Assembly (NCBI RefSeq): GCF_905171775.1
Contig: NC_053489.1
Location: forward strand, 250,219,008 to 250,283,007
Direction: 5' to 3'
Source: Rana temporaria
Taxonomy: Eukaryota > Chordata > Amphibia > Anura > Ranidae
Length of the DNA: 64,000 bases
Under the pieces are notes generated by a model. The model was not told the origin of the DNA. It made no database searches and was given only the letters and a program-made list of their open reading frames with translations. Below are positions 56,533-64,000 of this stretch, one piece after another. The position numbers and the translations under genes are program-made. The stretch's first letter is position 1; each line of letters opens with the position of its first letter.

Positions 56533-57216
56533 AGCCTCGAACACACGATCGGATTTCCCGAGGGGAATTGTGTGATGACAGGCTGTTGACGGAAAATCCG
56601 ACCATTTGTACGCTCCATCGGAAATTTGTCGGATTTTCCACGTACAAATGTTGGATGGCAGGCTTTAAAATTTTCCGTGGACAACGGTCTGTTGTCGGAT
56701 TTTCTGATCACGTGTACATAAGTCCGTCGGACATAAATCCAAAGTACAAACATGCATTCTCGGAAAGGGAATAGCCGCTCCAGGTGGGAACCCAAACGAA
56801 CATCCACCGTTGCAGACAACTCAGGTGCAGGCAATGCACTTAGCAAAGCAGGAACAAAAATTGTCTCTGGACAGCCGCACTCTGAACATATTGTAGCCTT
56901 TATTAAAAAAAAAAAAAAAAGGACAGCACTACAAGTCACAGCAAAGTAAAATGGAACCCAACTGCTGACGCGTTTCACACTGAAACTAGTGCTTAGTCAT
57001 AGCATTCTCGGAAGCAATGCTCACCATAACACATTAGCAGAAGGTGCCCAAAGGGTGGCGCTAAAGAGCTAAAAAAACACGTAGTACGTAACTATGTTCA
57101 TGTTTGTTGGCCGACAATTGTGTGCCATTTGTATGCTAGACAAGTTCTTGGCCAACGCCCTTCGAAAAAAAGTCCAAAGCTTTGTCTGCGGAAAATGCGA
57201 TCGTGTGTACGAGGCT
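56533..57216. mobile_element. PIF/Harbinger-type MITE with nested retroposon
   Basis: The ends AGCCTCGAACACACGATCGG and CGATCGTGTGTACGAGGCT are inverted, flanked by TAA on both sides. It is split by the 236-bp insert at 56766-57001. Confidence 0.85.
56766..57001 (-). mobile_element. Short retroposed GAAACGCG-type sequence
   Basis: GCATTCTCGGAA is duplicated at 56754-56765 and 57002-57013. On the minus strand the insert reads GACTAAGCACTAGTTTCAGT, GTGAAACGCGTCAGC, then a long T run and AATAAAGG. The sequence is non-coding. Confidence 0.8.
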
Positions 57217-57226
57217 TAAAACTAAT

Positions 57227-57547
57227 GTAGCGCTACCCCTGCAGGAGCCGCTGGTTTGTTGTTGGGATCGGCATATTAAGTTACCTCAGTGTTGTCTAGG
57301 GGTGTAGCTCATGAATAAAGTAGTGAGCGAATGTCCAGTACACAAAGAAAGGTTTTCAAATGCTTTATTTCAGGCCCAACATAGCCAACATCAACATGCA
57401 GTAGGAAGGAAAGGTTGATGAAGCGATAGAGAACTTGCGGTATCAGGCCTGGATATAGAAAGAGCAATCCTGCTCTCAGCAGCACAATAATAGTAGTCAC
57501 CGTTCGTCGCCACTCTAGCCAGAGTGGGTGAAGTGCCCTGAAAGGAA
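57227..57547. other. Unassigned sequence with TGTAGCGCTACCCC start
   Basis: It opens with TGTAGCGCTACCCC, a motif also present at 1799 and 42560. An ATGAATAAAG signal is near 57310. It may be part of another LTR or dispersed repeat, but no second end was found. Confidence 0.35.
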
Positions 57548-58029
57548 TGTGAAATGATGGAATATTATGTCTGACATTAGCTACTCCATTTTGAGATCTA
57601 GGATTCCATTTTATATAATATAGGTCTCTGTAGAGACATTTCAATATGTACTTTTGTTTTTTGCTTTTAATCTAACATTTAAGTTTTGCGGTTTTCATAA
57701 ATAGAATATGTGCTTGATGGCTAGTTCCGGAGCAGGCATTCTGTATGCAAGTAACGTGTTCTTCTGTCTTTAAAGTTTAACAATTGTTCCTTAAAATCCT
57801 CTGAAATCTGTAAGATTGAAACTGTGAACTTCTTCCCCTTTTTCTACATGTTAGGAGGAGGAGATTTCTTTAACTCTCTGTATGTGTGTATAAATGCTCT
57901 GTCGAAAAATATAGCAATTTGCAATTATCGATACAACATAAGTGTCTGTGTCATCATTGTCTCGCTAGCGAGGGAATCCCACCTGTCCAAGGTCCAGCCT
58001 AGGCAACAGGATCAGAACCGAATCTAACA
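57548..58029 (+). repeat. Candidate 5' LTR of the endogenous retrovirus
   Basis: The proposed limits are TG at 57548 and CA at 58028-58029. A TATA box (TATAAA, 57889-57894) sits where a U3/R boundary would place it. The right limit is supported by the primer-binding-like sequence just downstream. The left limit is a guess because the 3' LTR is outside the window and no target duplication can be tested. Confidence 0.5.
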
Positions 58030-58033
58030 GAAC

Positions 58034-58052
58034 TGGTACCAGGAAGCGAGGT
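58034..58052 (+). promoter_or_regulatory. Candidate primer-binding site (tRNA-Leu-like)
   Basis: TGGTACCAGGAAGCGAGGT begins with TGG and its first 11 bases fit the inverse complement of a Leu(UAA)-type tRNA 3' end; the remainder fits loosely. It lies 4 bp after the proposed LTR end. The tRNA identity is an inference from general knowledge of that tRNA. Confidence 0.45.
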
Positions 58053-58475
58053 GCTGATTGACCAGGTAGGGCCACACTTATTCTCGAATTTTACATTTGG
58101 GTGTTTTTGTGTTCTTTGCCTGGCTCAGTAGAGCCTCGGATAATTTTAAGTTTTTTAGTTTTAAGATTCTGTTGTGCGTATTGCAGAGGTTGCGGTTATA
58201 AAGGATAGGGAGAGTCCGGCGGAGTGTCTGACTATAAACTAAGAGTCGACGGGTTTGTCTGACTATAAACTAAGAATATTTCAGGGTAGCAGCAGATTGC
58301 TCCCTGAAGAAGGACGGACAGAGTGGAGTCCCAAGTACAAAAGAGCTCATTTCTTGTTTTGTATTGTCTGAAATTGATGTGATTTAATCTGTTGCAACCT
58401 TTTGAATAATATAGAACATACTGTATTGTATAATATAAGATTGATTGTTGTTGTTAAAAAGAAAACAGTGATTAC

Positions 58476-58811
58476 ATGTCATACTCTGTGCCAAAGACCT
58501 CCTGTATAGAGTGCAAAACAGGTTTAACTTTCTTGGCAGACGGGTCAAAGTTATCCCTAATCTCTGTATGGCCAAGAGAACATAGAAGTCCAACTCAATT
58601 AGGCAACAGGAGATTTTACCCGTTTAATCCAAAAAAACAGTCTCCCTGCACTAGAGTGCATCGAGTGAATATACACAATCAGATACCGTTCACCCCACAG
58701 GAAGGTCTTAGAGAAGGCCTGTCCCCGGACGAAGTGAAGGAGATTGTGCAAAGGACAGGACAAACTTTAGTTGTCTGTCCCTTTTCTTTACCAGTGTCCC
58801 AAATATTTTAA
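58476..58811 (+). CDS. Leader reading frame upstream of and in frame with gag
   Basis: 111 codons, starting MSYSVPKTSC and ending in TAA at 58809-58811. It is in exactly the same frame as gag, with nine further open codons between its stop and the gag ATG. Some gammaretroviruses use an upstream start for an extended Gag, so this may be a relic of such a leader product, now closed by one stop. It could also be chance. No domain was recognised. Confidence 0.4.
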   Translation: MSYSVPKTSCIECKTGLTFLADGSKLSLISVWPREHRSPTQLGNRRFYPFNPKKQSPCTRVHRVNIHNQIPFTPQEGLREGLSPDEVKEIVQRTGQTLVVCPFSLPVSQIF

Positions 58812-58838
58812 GGAGGACTTGAAATACAGAGTATCGAC

Positions 58839-60995
58839 ATGGGTAATAAATTTGGGAAGGAGTGTTCAGAAGGTAAGCTGAAGCAACCCTCCCCTATAGA
58901 GTTTGTTAAGAGTGAAATACCAATTGTATATTGTGATCCTTTTTGGGACTTGATAGTGAAACGAAGCCACCAGTTGCATATGTCAGGATATAGTCCTGTG
59001 GGCCCCACTAACCGACAGCAATGGTATGAGGTAGAGAAAATGTGTGGAATAGGAAAGAACATATATCCACCAGGGGACTGGGATACGGAGTATATGAAAA
59101 AATGTTGTAAGAAGTGGAGGCCTTTAGTGGAAAAATATGAAAAGAAATATGCGGAGTTGGACCAAGGTACTGCCCTTACTAGGGAAGTTCCTCCACCTTA
59201 TACCAGGCGCCCACCCCCAGTGCCAACCGCGCCAACCCCACCGTCTTATGTTTTTGTTAAAGAGGAAGCTCCTCGCAGAAAATTATACCCCGTTCTTTCA
59301 AATCCTCAAGTTGCAATCATGGCTTATGGCTCAGCAACTGACCAACAAAAACAACAATGGGAAGATAGAGCCAAGGAGGAGGCAGATAAAAGGGCATCTG
59401 AAGAGGGCAGGAGAATAAGAGAAGCTCAGAGAAGAGCGGATATAAAAAGGGAGTTTGAGGAGTTGCAAAGGGACTTAGACTCAGTTAATACTCAAACGAG
59501 AATAGCAGACATGAGAAATAAGAGAGATGAAATAGAAGAAGACGCGAGACGCCTTCGGGAACAGCAGAGGGAAATAAACTTAAGACATGAACAGATGAAT
59601 GAACATAAACAAAGTCTAGATGCACAGGCCCAAGAGGTGAGGGACTATGGGGAGCAACTTAACAGGGAAAAGGAGGAGATTTTAGCACGAAAAAGTGACC
59701 TCGACCAAAGAAAACTTGAGTTGGAGAAAATTGCTAGGGAACAACAGGAGCAGTTGCGTTTAATAGAAGAGCAGCGGGTGCTTACTGCCCCTCGGACTAG
59801 GTTAGAAGCCTCTAAGGCTGCCAAGGCTTCAGCTCAACAGGCTGAAACTATACGAGAACAGCAACCTGACAGAGAGAGTGGTGATAAGGAAGAGATTACT
59901 GCCCCAAGTTTGGAGGGAGAAATGAAACATATTGCCATTACACAAGTAAAAGTCCAAACAGAACCCCAAGTTTCTCCACAACTTCCAGGGACGGGGGTAT
60001 TCCCAATGATGACCATAGGCACCATGGAAGTGTATGTCCCCTTTACCATGGGTCAGTTAAAGGATCTTAGAGATACCTGTCCTACTCCAAAAAAGGACCC
60101 TAGAGGCGCAGCTACTTTCTTGGGTAGATTCTGTGCTGGTGCGGGAATGACAAAGGAAGACTTACTGTTAATCATACAGATGATCGACCCTGACCCTGGC
60201 CAGGATTTTCCTTTTGATAACACCTACAAATCTGCTCTTACAACTGAAGGACCGATAAACCTCCAGGAGTTCTGGAGACTGACTGGCCATCATTGGATGA
60301 CCATATACAAGGGTACTAGTGCACTCACATCCTTCATAACAAGCTCTCAAAAGACAGGGGAAGAGTATTTTGCATATGTTAAACGTATGCATTTAGCTTG
60401 GAAGGATGCGGGTCTAACAGACCATACCCTTTTTGTAACCACCACACTTAACGGGGGAAGCCAGAAGATAGCACAAATGTTAAAAATATTAGACCCTAAA
60501 ATTATGAACATGACTCCGGAGGCCTTTGTAGAACATGTAAAGGTTAGGCATCAAACAGGTCTCTTTGAAGCGAAAGGAGGACTTTTCCCAGCTTTAACGG
60601 GAGAGCCCATGCTGGAGAAAACACCCCTGTTGGCGGCGCAAATGCCTTACCAACAACAGAATCAGTACCCTGTTGGCAATCAGTATCCTCCACGCTCTGT
60701 GCCATACCCTCGCCAGGGCCCACAAAATGATCAAGCATGTTTCCATTGTGGTGGCTTTGGCCATTGGAAGGCTAACTGCCCACAAAGGAGAGAAAATTAT
60801 AGAGGTAAAAAGGGAAACAGGGGAGCTTATAGAGGTCAAAACCCTAACTGGAATGACAATAGACAGATAGCCCAGTACCCACAGTGGAACCAACAGGCAC
60901 AATCTCAAAACCAACCACAGCAGCTACAAGCTGGTGCCGGGCCTCTTCCCTCTCCCCAAATACCGGTACAATGGCCAAACAGACAAAACCCATAG
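58839..60995 (+). CDS. gag: Endogenous retrovirus gag polyprotein
   Basis: Gag forms the retroviral core. This frame is 718 codons and uninterrupted. It starts MGN, a myristoylation context for the matrix domain. A PPPY late-domain motif lies near residues 118-121 in a proline-rich stretch. Residues about 170-330 are unusually long, charged and Glu/Gln/Arg-rich, likely a coiled coil. A capsid-like region spans about 390-590. One CCHC zinc knuckle (CFHCGGFGHWKANC) sits near residue 634, followed by a Gln/Asn-rich tail. The single knuckle, PPPY and a UAG end match gamma/epsilon-type (class I) elements. The stop TAG at 60993 is followed directly by GGAGGC and an open protease frame. Confidence 0.9.
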   Translation: MGNKFGKECSEGKLKQPSPIEFVKSEIPIVYCDPFWDLIVKRSHQLHMSGYSPVGPTNRQQWYEVEKMCGIGKNIYPPGDWDTEYMKKCCKKWRPLVEKYEKKYAELDQGTALTREVPPPYTRRPPPVPTAPTPPSYVFVKEEAPRRKLYPVLSNPQVAIMAYGSATDQQKQQWEDRAKEEADKRASEEGRRIREAQRRADIKREFEELQRDLDSVNTQTRIADMRNKRDEIEEDARRLREQQREINLRHEQMNEHKQSLDAQAQEVRDYGEQLNREKEEILARKSDLDQRKLELEKIAREQQEQLRLIEEQRVLTAPRTRLEASKAAKASAQQAETIREQQPDRESGDKEEITAPSLEGEMKHIAITQVKVQTEPQVSPQLPGTGVFPMMTIGTMEVYVPFTMGQLKDLRDTCPTPKKDPRGAATFLGRFCAGAGMTKEDLLLIIQMIDPDPGQDFPFDNTYKSALTTEGPINLQEFWRLTGHHWMTIYKGTSALTSFITSSQKTGEEYFAYVKRMHLAWKDAGLTDHTLFVTTTLNGGSQKIAQMLKILDPKIMNMTPEAFVEHVKVRHQTGLFEAKGGLFPALTGEPMLEKTPLLAAQMPYQQQNQYPVGNQYPPRSVPYPRQGPQNDQACFHCGGFGHWKANCPQRRENYRGKKGNRGAYRGQNPNWNDNRQIAQYPQWNQQAQSQNQPQQLQAGAGPLPSPQIPVQWPNRQNP

Positions 60996-61700
60996 GGAGG
61001 CCCGGAGCGTATCCCGTCCTTAGTTCTTTGCTCTTATTCTGGCACTTGGCAGGCTTTACCTACTATAAACCTTGTTGTAGAGGGGGTAGACACCGCATTC
61101 CTGGTAGACTCCGGAGCCACGACCAGTGGTTTAAACAACAAGGCTTTTGCCAGTAGGGCTATTACACAAGGACGCTCTGTGGGAATTAATGGGATACCAA
61201 CATCACACGACATAACATCAGATTTAGAAATCTGTAACCAAGATGGCAAGTTCCTATGTAAATGTAGTTTTGCTCTGTTATTTACTTGCCCAGTCTCTTT
61301 AGCTGGTAGAGACTTACTATCCAAACTACGAATCAAAATAATTTTTGAGCCCAATGGCACCGTGTCAGTTAAATCACCAGACTGTGATGTGTCAGTGCAG
61401 AAACGGGTGGACATCAGATCTTTCTTTGTGGCTCTACCCCCACCAGTAGGTCAGCATAAAATATGGGCAGAGTCCAAAGATTCTGTGGGTTTCCTAAATT
61501 GCACACCCTACCGGCCGACAATCAGACAGGGATGTCTCCCCATTTTTCAGAAACAATATCCCCTGTCTGAGGAGAAGTTGAATGGTATAGACCCACAGAT
61601 AGAATTATTTTTACAAAAGGGCATACGGACTCCAGTCATCAGTCCTTGGAACACACCCATTAACCCCGTAAGAAAGGCAAACGGAACATGGCAACAATAA
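60996..61700 (+). pseudogene. pol: Endogenous retrovirus protease and start of reverse transcriptase
   Basis: The frame continues in phase with gag after its UAG. Protease carries the active-site motif FLVDSGATTS near 61095-61125 and a later SLAGRDLLSKL segment. The start of RT follows from about 61540 (YPLSEEKLNG, then ISPWNTPINPVRKANGTW). The frame then ends at TAA, 61698-61700, where a large deletion joins it to integrase sequence in another frame. No RT catalytic core remains, so this provirus cannot make a working polymerase. Expression of protease would depend on UAG readthrough. Confidence 0.85.
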
Positions 61701-62325
61701 ACTGAATAAAGCTACTCAAGGTACTATGAAAAATTGGTCCTTATATCTCCCAGGTGTACTTTACCAGATAAGGGTCACTCCTAATTCTAGAGGGTATTCC
61801 CCTTTTGAGGTACTCATGGGACATCCTCCAGCTGAGAATAGTGTAGGAAAGGATAATGATTTGTTTTCTCAACAGGAAACTTGGATGAAACATCTGGTAA
61901 GTACTATTCAACATACCCAAGAAGGAGTTGCTGTCACCTTTTCTCCTCTTTCCACAGATCCAACTCACCCTTTTATACCTGGAGATGAGGTATTGGTTAA
62001 GCAGTTGGCCGTAAGAAGAAAGACGGGCCCCATTTACCAAGGCCCATATACGGTGGAAAAGGTCTCCCGGACAGCCGTAAAGGTTGAAGGCCTAGGACCA
62101 TGGATTCATGCGAGCAGATTGAAAAAGGGTCCCTTGAAGATAAAGACCCCAGAAGCCCCGATGGCTCCCCCCTTGGAGCGAGGGCTCGAGAACAAGGAGG
62201 ACACAAAGCTAGAAGCCCCGATGGCTCCCCCCTTGGAGCGAGGGCTTAAGAACAAGGAGGACGCAAAGCCAGAGACCCTGATGGCTCCCTCCATAGAGCA
62301 AGGGTCCGGGAAAACCAGCACTTAA
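61701..62325 (+). pseudogene. pol: Endogenous retrovirus integrase C-terminal remnant
   Basis: This frame (+1 relative to protease) holds only the end of integrase: NSRGYSPFEVLMGHPP, then HPFIPGDEVLVKQL and TGPIYQGPYTVEKV, the GPY/F-type C-terminal module typical of gammaretrovirus-like integrases. The zinc-binding domain and DDE core are absent, removed by the same deletion that ate RT and RNase H. The tail carries three tandem copies of a ~20-residue unit (APMAPPLERGLENKED type). Confidence 0.87.
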
Positions 62326-62348
62326 CTGCCAATCAGGTGTACAATAGA

Positions 62349-64000
62349 ATGATAAGAGGAGGGAAATACTGTGGACTATTGCTTATATTGTTTGTGGTGA
62401 CTGCTACGGGGGTTTGCTACTTCACCCCAGGTTGCCATGGGATACATGGAATGCATGAGGTGGGAAAAGGCCAAGACCCAAAATTAGTCATGGTAGGGAA
62501 GAGATTCATTAGATGGCGAGCCAGAGATCAATATTGGGATTCAAAGGGTAATATCTGGAAGCTTTGCTGTGTCAAATTTGACTGGGTGAGGAGGATTCCC
62601 AAAGGCCACCTAACGGGTTATACAGAGACGGACCTAGCCTGTAAAATTAAAGCAACCATGTTTTTCTATAATGACACAGTAGGGAAACCGCTTAGGTTCT
62701 GTATTCCCAGGGAACATACGGTAACTAAAACACTGGTGTCACGTTTGAAAAAGGTAAACGCAGGGTTGTCCACAAAGGGGGTGGTGGATGATCCTCTGTT
62801 CTTTCAAAGAATAGATGAATCTCTTAATATCAATCAAAGAGATAACAATGTTGACAAAGCGAAAGTGTATGGAACAAAGGTGTTTAAGTCCATGGGACCT
62901 GTGGGGAACCCAAAGAAATATGAGGAGGTCCCCACTGTTCCCCACCACTGGGCATTAATGTATAAATATGGACAATTAACAGGGCAGAAAGAGAACTGCT
63001 GGGTATGTTCCAAAATACATTCTAATGAGGGTAAAATCTTGGTTATAGGCTTACCAGTAACATTGCCTCAATTTGTGGCCGCTGCAGGTAAGACCCCCAT
63101 GAGAAGGGTTACCAGGACTGATAGACCAGTGTACTTTAGAAAATTTTATAAACACCCCAACCTCTGTTTTTTGAATGGTGTGGTAACACATGAAGGTCAG
63201 ATAGCAAATGGAGAATGGTGTCGAGAATCTGTGATGAATATGACTATTAGGAATGTTGCGGCATGGGAGGAGGACAAGTCCTTAGAAATTGAAGGATTGG
63301 GAATTAAACTTACTGAGATGAATGATGGAGATGAGAGAGTGGGAAATATGAGTTTGTATAACATAAGCCATTGTTTTAGGATGAGGAAGCCCAATGACAC
63401 TGTTAACCAGGTTCTCTCCTCCCTACATAATGTAAGTACTCCATGGATATCCCCCCAATCTGAGTTTGTGCCTCTTGCAGACTGGATGTGCCTGACGGGT
63501 CTACGAACTCCTATGCATGGGGAGGAGGTGGTGGAAGCACCACACCTTCCCCAGGGATTTATGGTCTGTTGTGGACTGGCTTGTCATACCACCATCCCAT
63601 ATCCCACCGATAGAAACACAGGGGGATGGTGTTCCCTTATGTACATGGTTCCTTATATGGGAGTAGCAAGTGGAGAAACCATGATGGAAATGAACAAACC
63701 GTCAGGGAGTTTGAAAATAAGATCCAAACGAGATGTAACAAGTCTCTGGGAAAAATTACCGACTTTGCTCCCAGGAGGAAGTATTAATGCCCTAACCAGA
63801 GTAGATGAATTTTCAAGTCTGGTAATGTCTTGGATGAATAAAACTGACAGGGACATTACTGATTTGAATGAGGAAACTTATAAAATAAGACTGTTGCAAG
63901 AAATGACAAACCTACAGTTGGAAAAGATGGGAGATATTGTTGTAGGGCTATGTATATTACATGAACAAGCGGATATGTGTTGCACATTCATGAAAAATCT
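62349..64000 (+). CDS. env: Endogenous retrovirus envelope, open to window edge
   Basis: This frame starts at 62349, just after the integrase stop, and has no stop through 550 codons; it runs off the window. A hydrophobic signal peptide follows the start (residues about 8-20). The surface subunit has a CWVC motif (residues 217-220), the CXXC type used in covalent subunit linkage in gammaretroviruses. A basic cleavage site RSKR lies at residues 458-461. The transmembrane subunit follows, with a cysteine at 535 and a CC pair at 544-545. The membrane anchor would be beyond 64000. The protein is described from the window only; function is untested. Confidence 0.85.
   Translation, partial: MIRGGKYCGLLLILFVVTATGVCYFTPGCHGIHGMHEVGKGQDPKLVMVGKRFIRWRARDQYWDSKGNIWKLCCVKFDWVRRIPKGHLTGYTETDLACKIKATMFFYNDTVGKPLRFCIPREHTVTKTLVSRLKKVNAGLSTKGVVDDPLFFQRIDESLNINQRDNNVDKAKVYGTKVFKSMGPVGNPKKYEEVPTVPHHWALMYKYGQLTGQKENCWVCSKIHSNEGKILVIGLPVTLPQFVAAAGKTPMRRVTRTDRPVYFRKFYKHPNLCFLNGVVTHEGQIANGEWCRESVMNMTIRNVAAWEEDKSLEIEGLGIKLTEMNDGDERVGNMSLYNISHCFRMRKPNDTVNQVLSSLHNVSTPWISPQSEFVPLADWMCLTGLRTPMHGEEVVEAPHLPQGFMVCCGLACHTTIPYPTDRNTGGWCSLMYMVPYMGVASGETMMEMNKPSGSLKIRSKRDVTSLWEKLPTLLPGGSINALTRVDEFSSLVMSWMNKTDRDITDLNEETYKIRLLQEMTNLQLEKMGDIVVGLCILHEQADMCCTFMKN

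Noticed and set aside
58808..59062. Minus-strand frames across gag
   Set aside because: Shadows of the plus-strand gag frame.
1..64000. TCR J, D or C segments, tRNA or other structural RNA genes
   Set aside because: I looked for FGxG-type J motifs with 12-RSS, constant-domain exons and tRNA-like cloverleaf motifs and saw none I could support.

Overview
The window is vertebrate nuclear DNA, most likely from a frog and probably a ranid. Evidence: split leader/V-exon T-cell receptor V genes with 23-bp recombination signals, a very high load of nested DNA transposons (hAT, PIF/Harbinger, Tc1/mariner, TTAA-site families), L1/Tx1-type and CR1-type LINEs, and an endogenous retrovirus. Nothing bacterial is present. 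The genus is inferred from repeat flavour, not proven.

The backbone is a tandem cluster of six closely related TCR alpha/delta-type V genes, all on the + strand: V1 (3656-4151), V2 (17936-18409), V3 (25244-25730), V4 (34241-34737), V5 (45447-46043) and V6 (51567-52033 plus 54759-54776). Each has a 58-nt leader exon, a short intron, a 315-nt V exon ending in the germline residues CALSDG, and a CACAGTG heptamer, 23-bp spacer and nonamer. V1-V5 look intact. V6 is split at its second cysteine codon by a 2.7-kb hAT transposon carrying a 2-kb minisatellite. The genes were copied as cassettes: flanks up to about 2 kb upstream and 1.5 kb downstream are recognisably homologous, and different transposons have landed in different cassettes. 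A 140-155 bp block directly before each leader ATG is almost invariant. No D, J or C segment was recognised.

Layout: 1-4.7 kb, hAT MITE and V1 cassette. 4.7-11.2 kb, nested MITEs and a degraded CR1-like LINE (minus strand). 12.4-16.7 kb, a 5'-truncated L1/Tx1 LINE (minus strand) with an 18-bp target duplication and a nested MITE. 17.7-19.4 kb, V2. 20.0-22.3 kb, a minisatellite and a nearly intact Tc1/mariner element. 23.5-25.9 kb, a LINE fragment and V3. 26-31 kb, TTAA and Harbinger elements and a three-copy ~888-bp tandem array grown from a CR1 insertion. 33-39.9 kb, V4, retroposons and a 1.5-kb near-perfect palindrome. 40-45 kb, MITEs and a hAT nested in a LINE. 45-46 kb, V5. 49-57 kb, MITEs and broken V6. 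57.5-64 kb, a class I (gamma/epsilon-like) endogenous retrovirus.

The provirus has a candidate 5' LTR, an open gag, an in-frame UAG followed by protease, a pol gene from which most of RT, all of RNase H and most of integrase have been deleted, and an env frame open to the window edge. The 3' LTR is outside the window.
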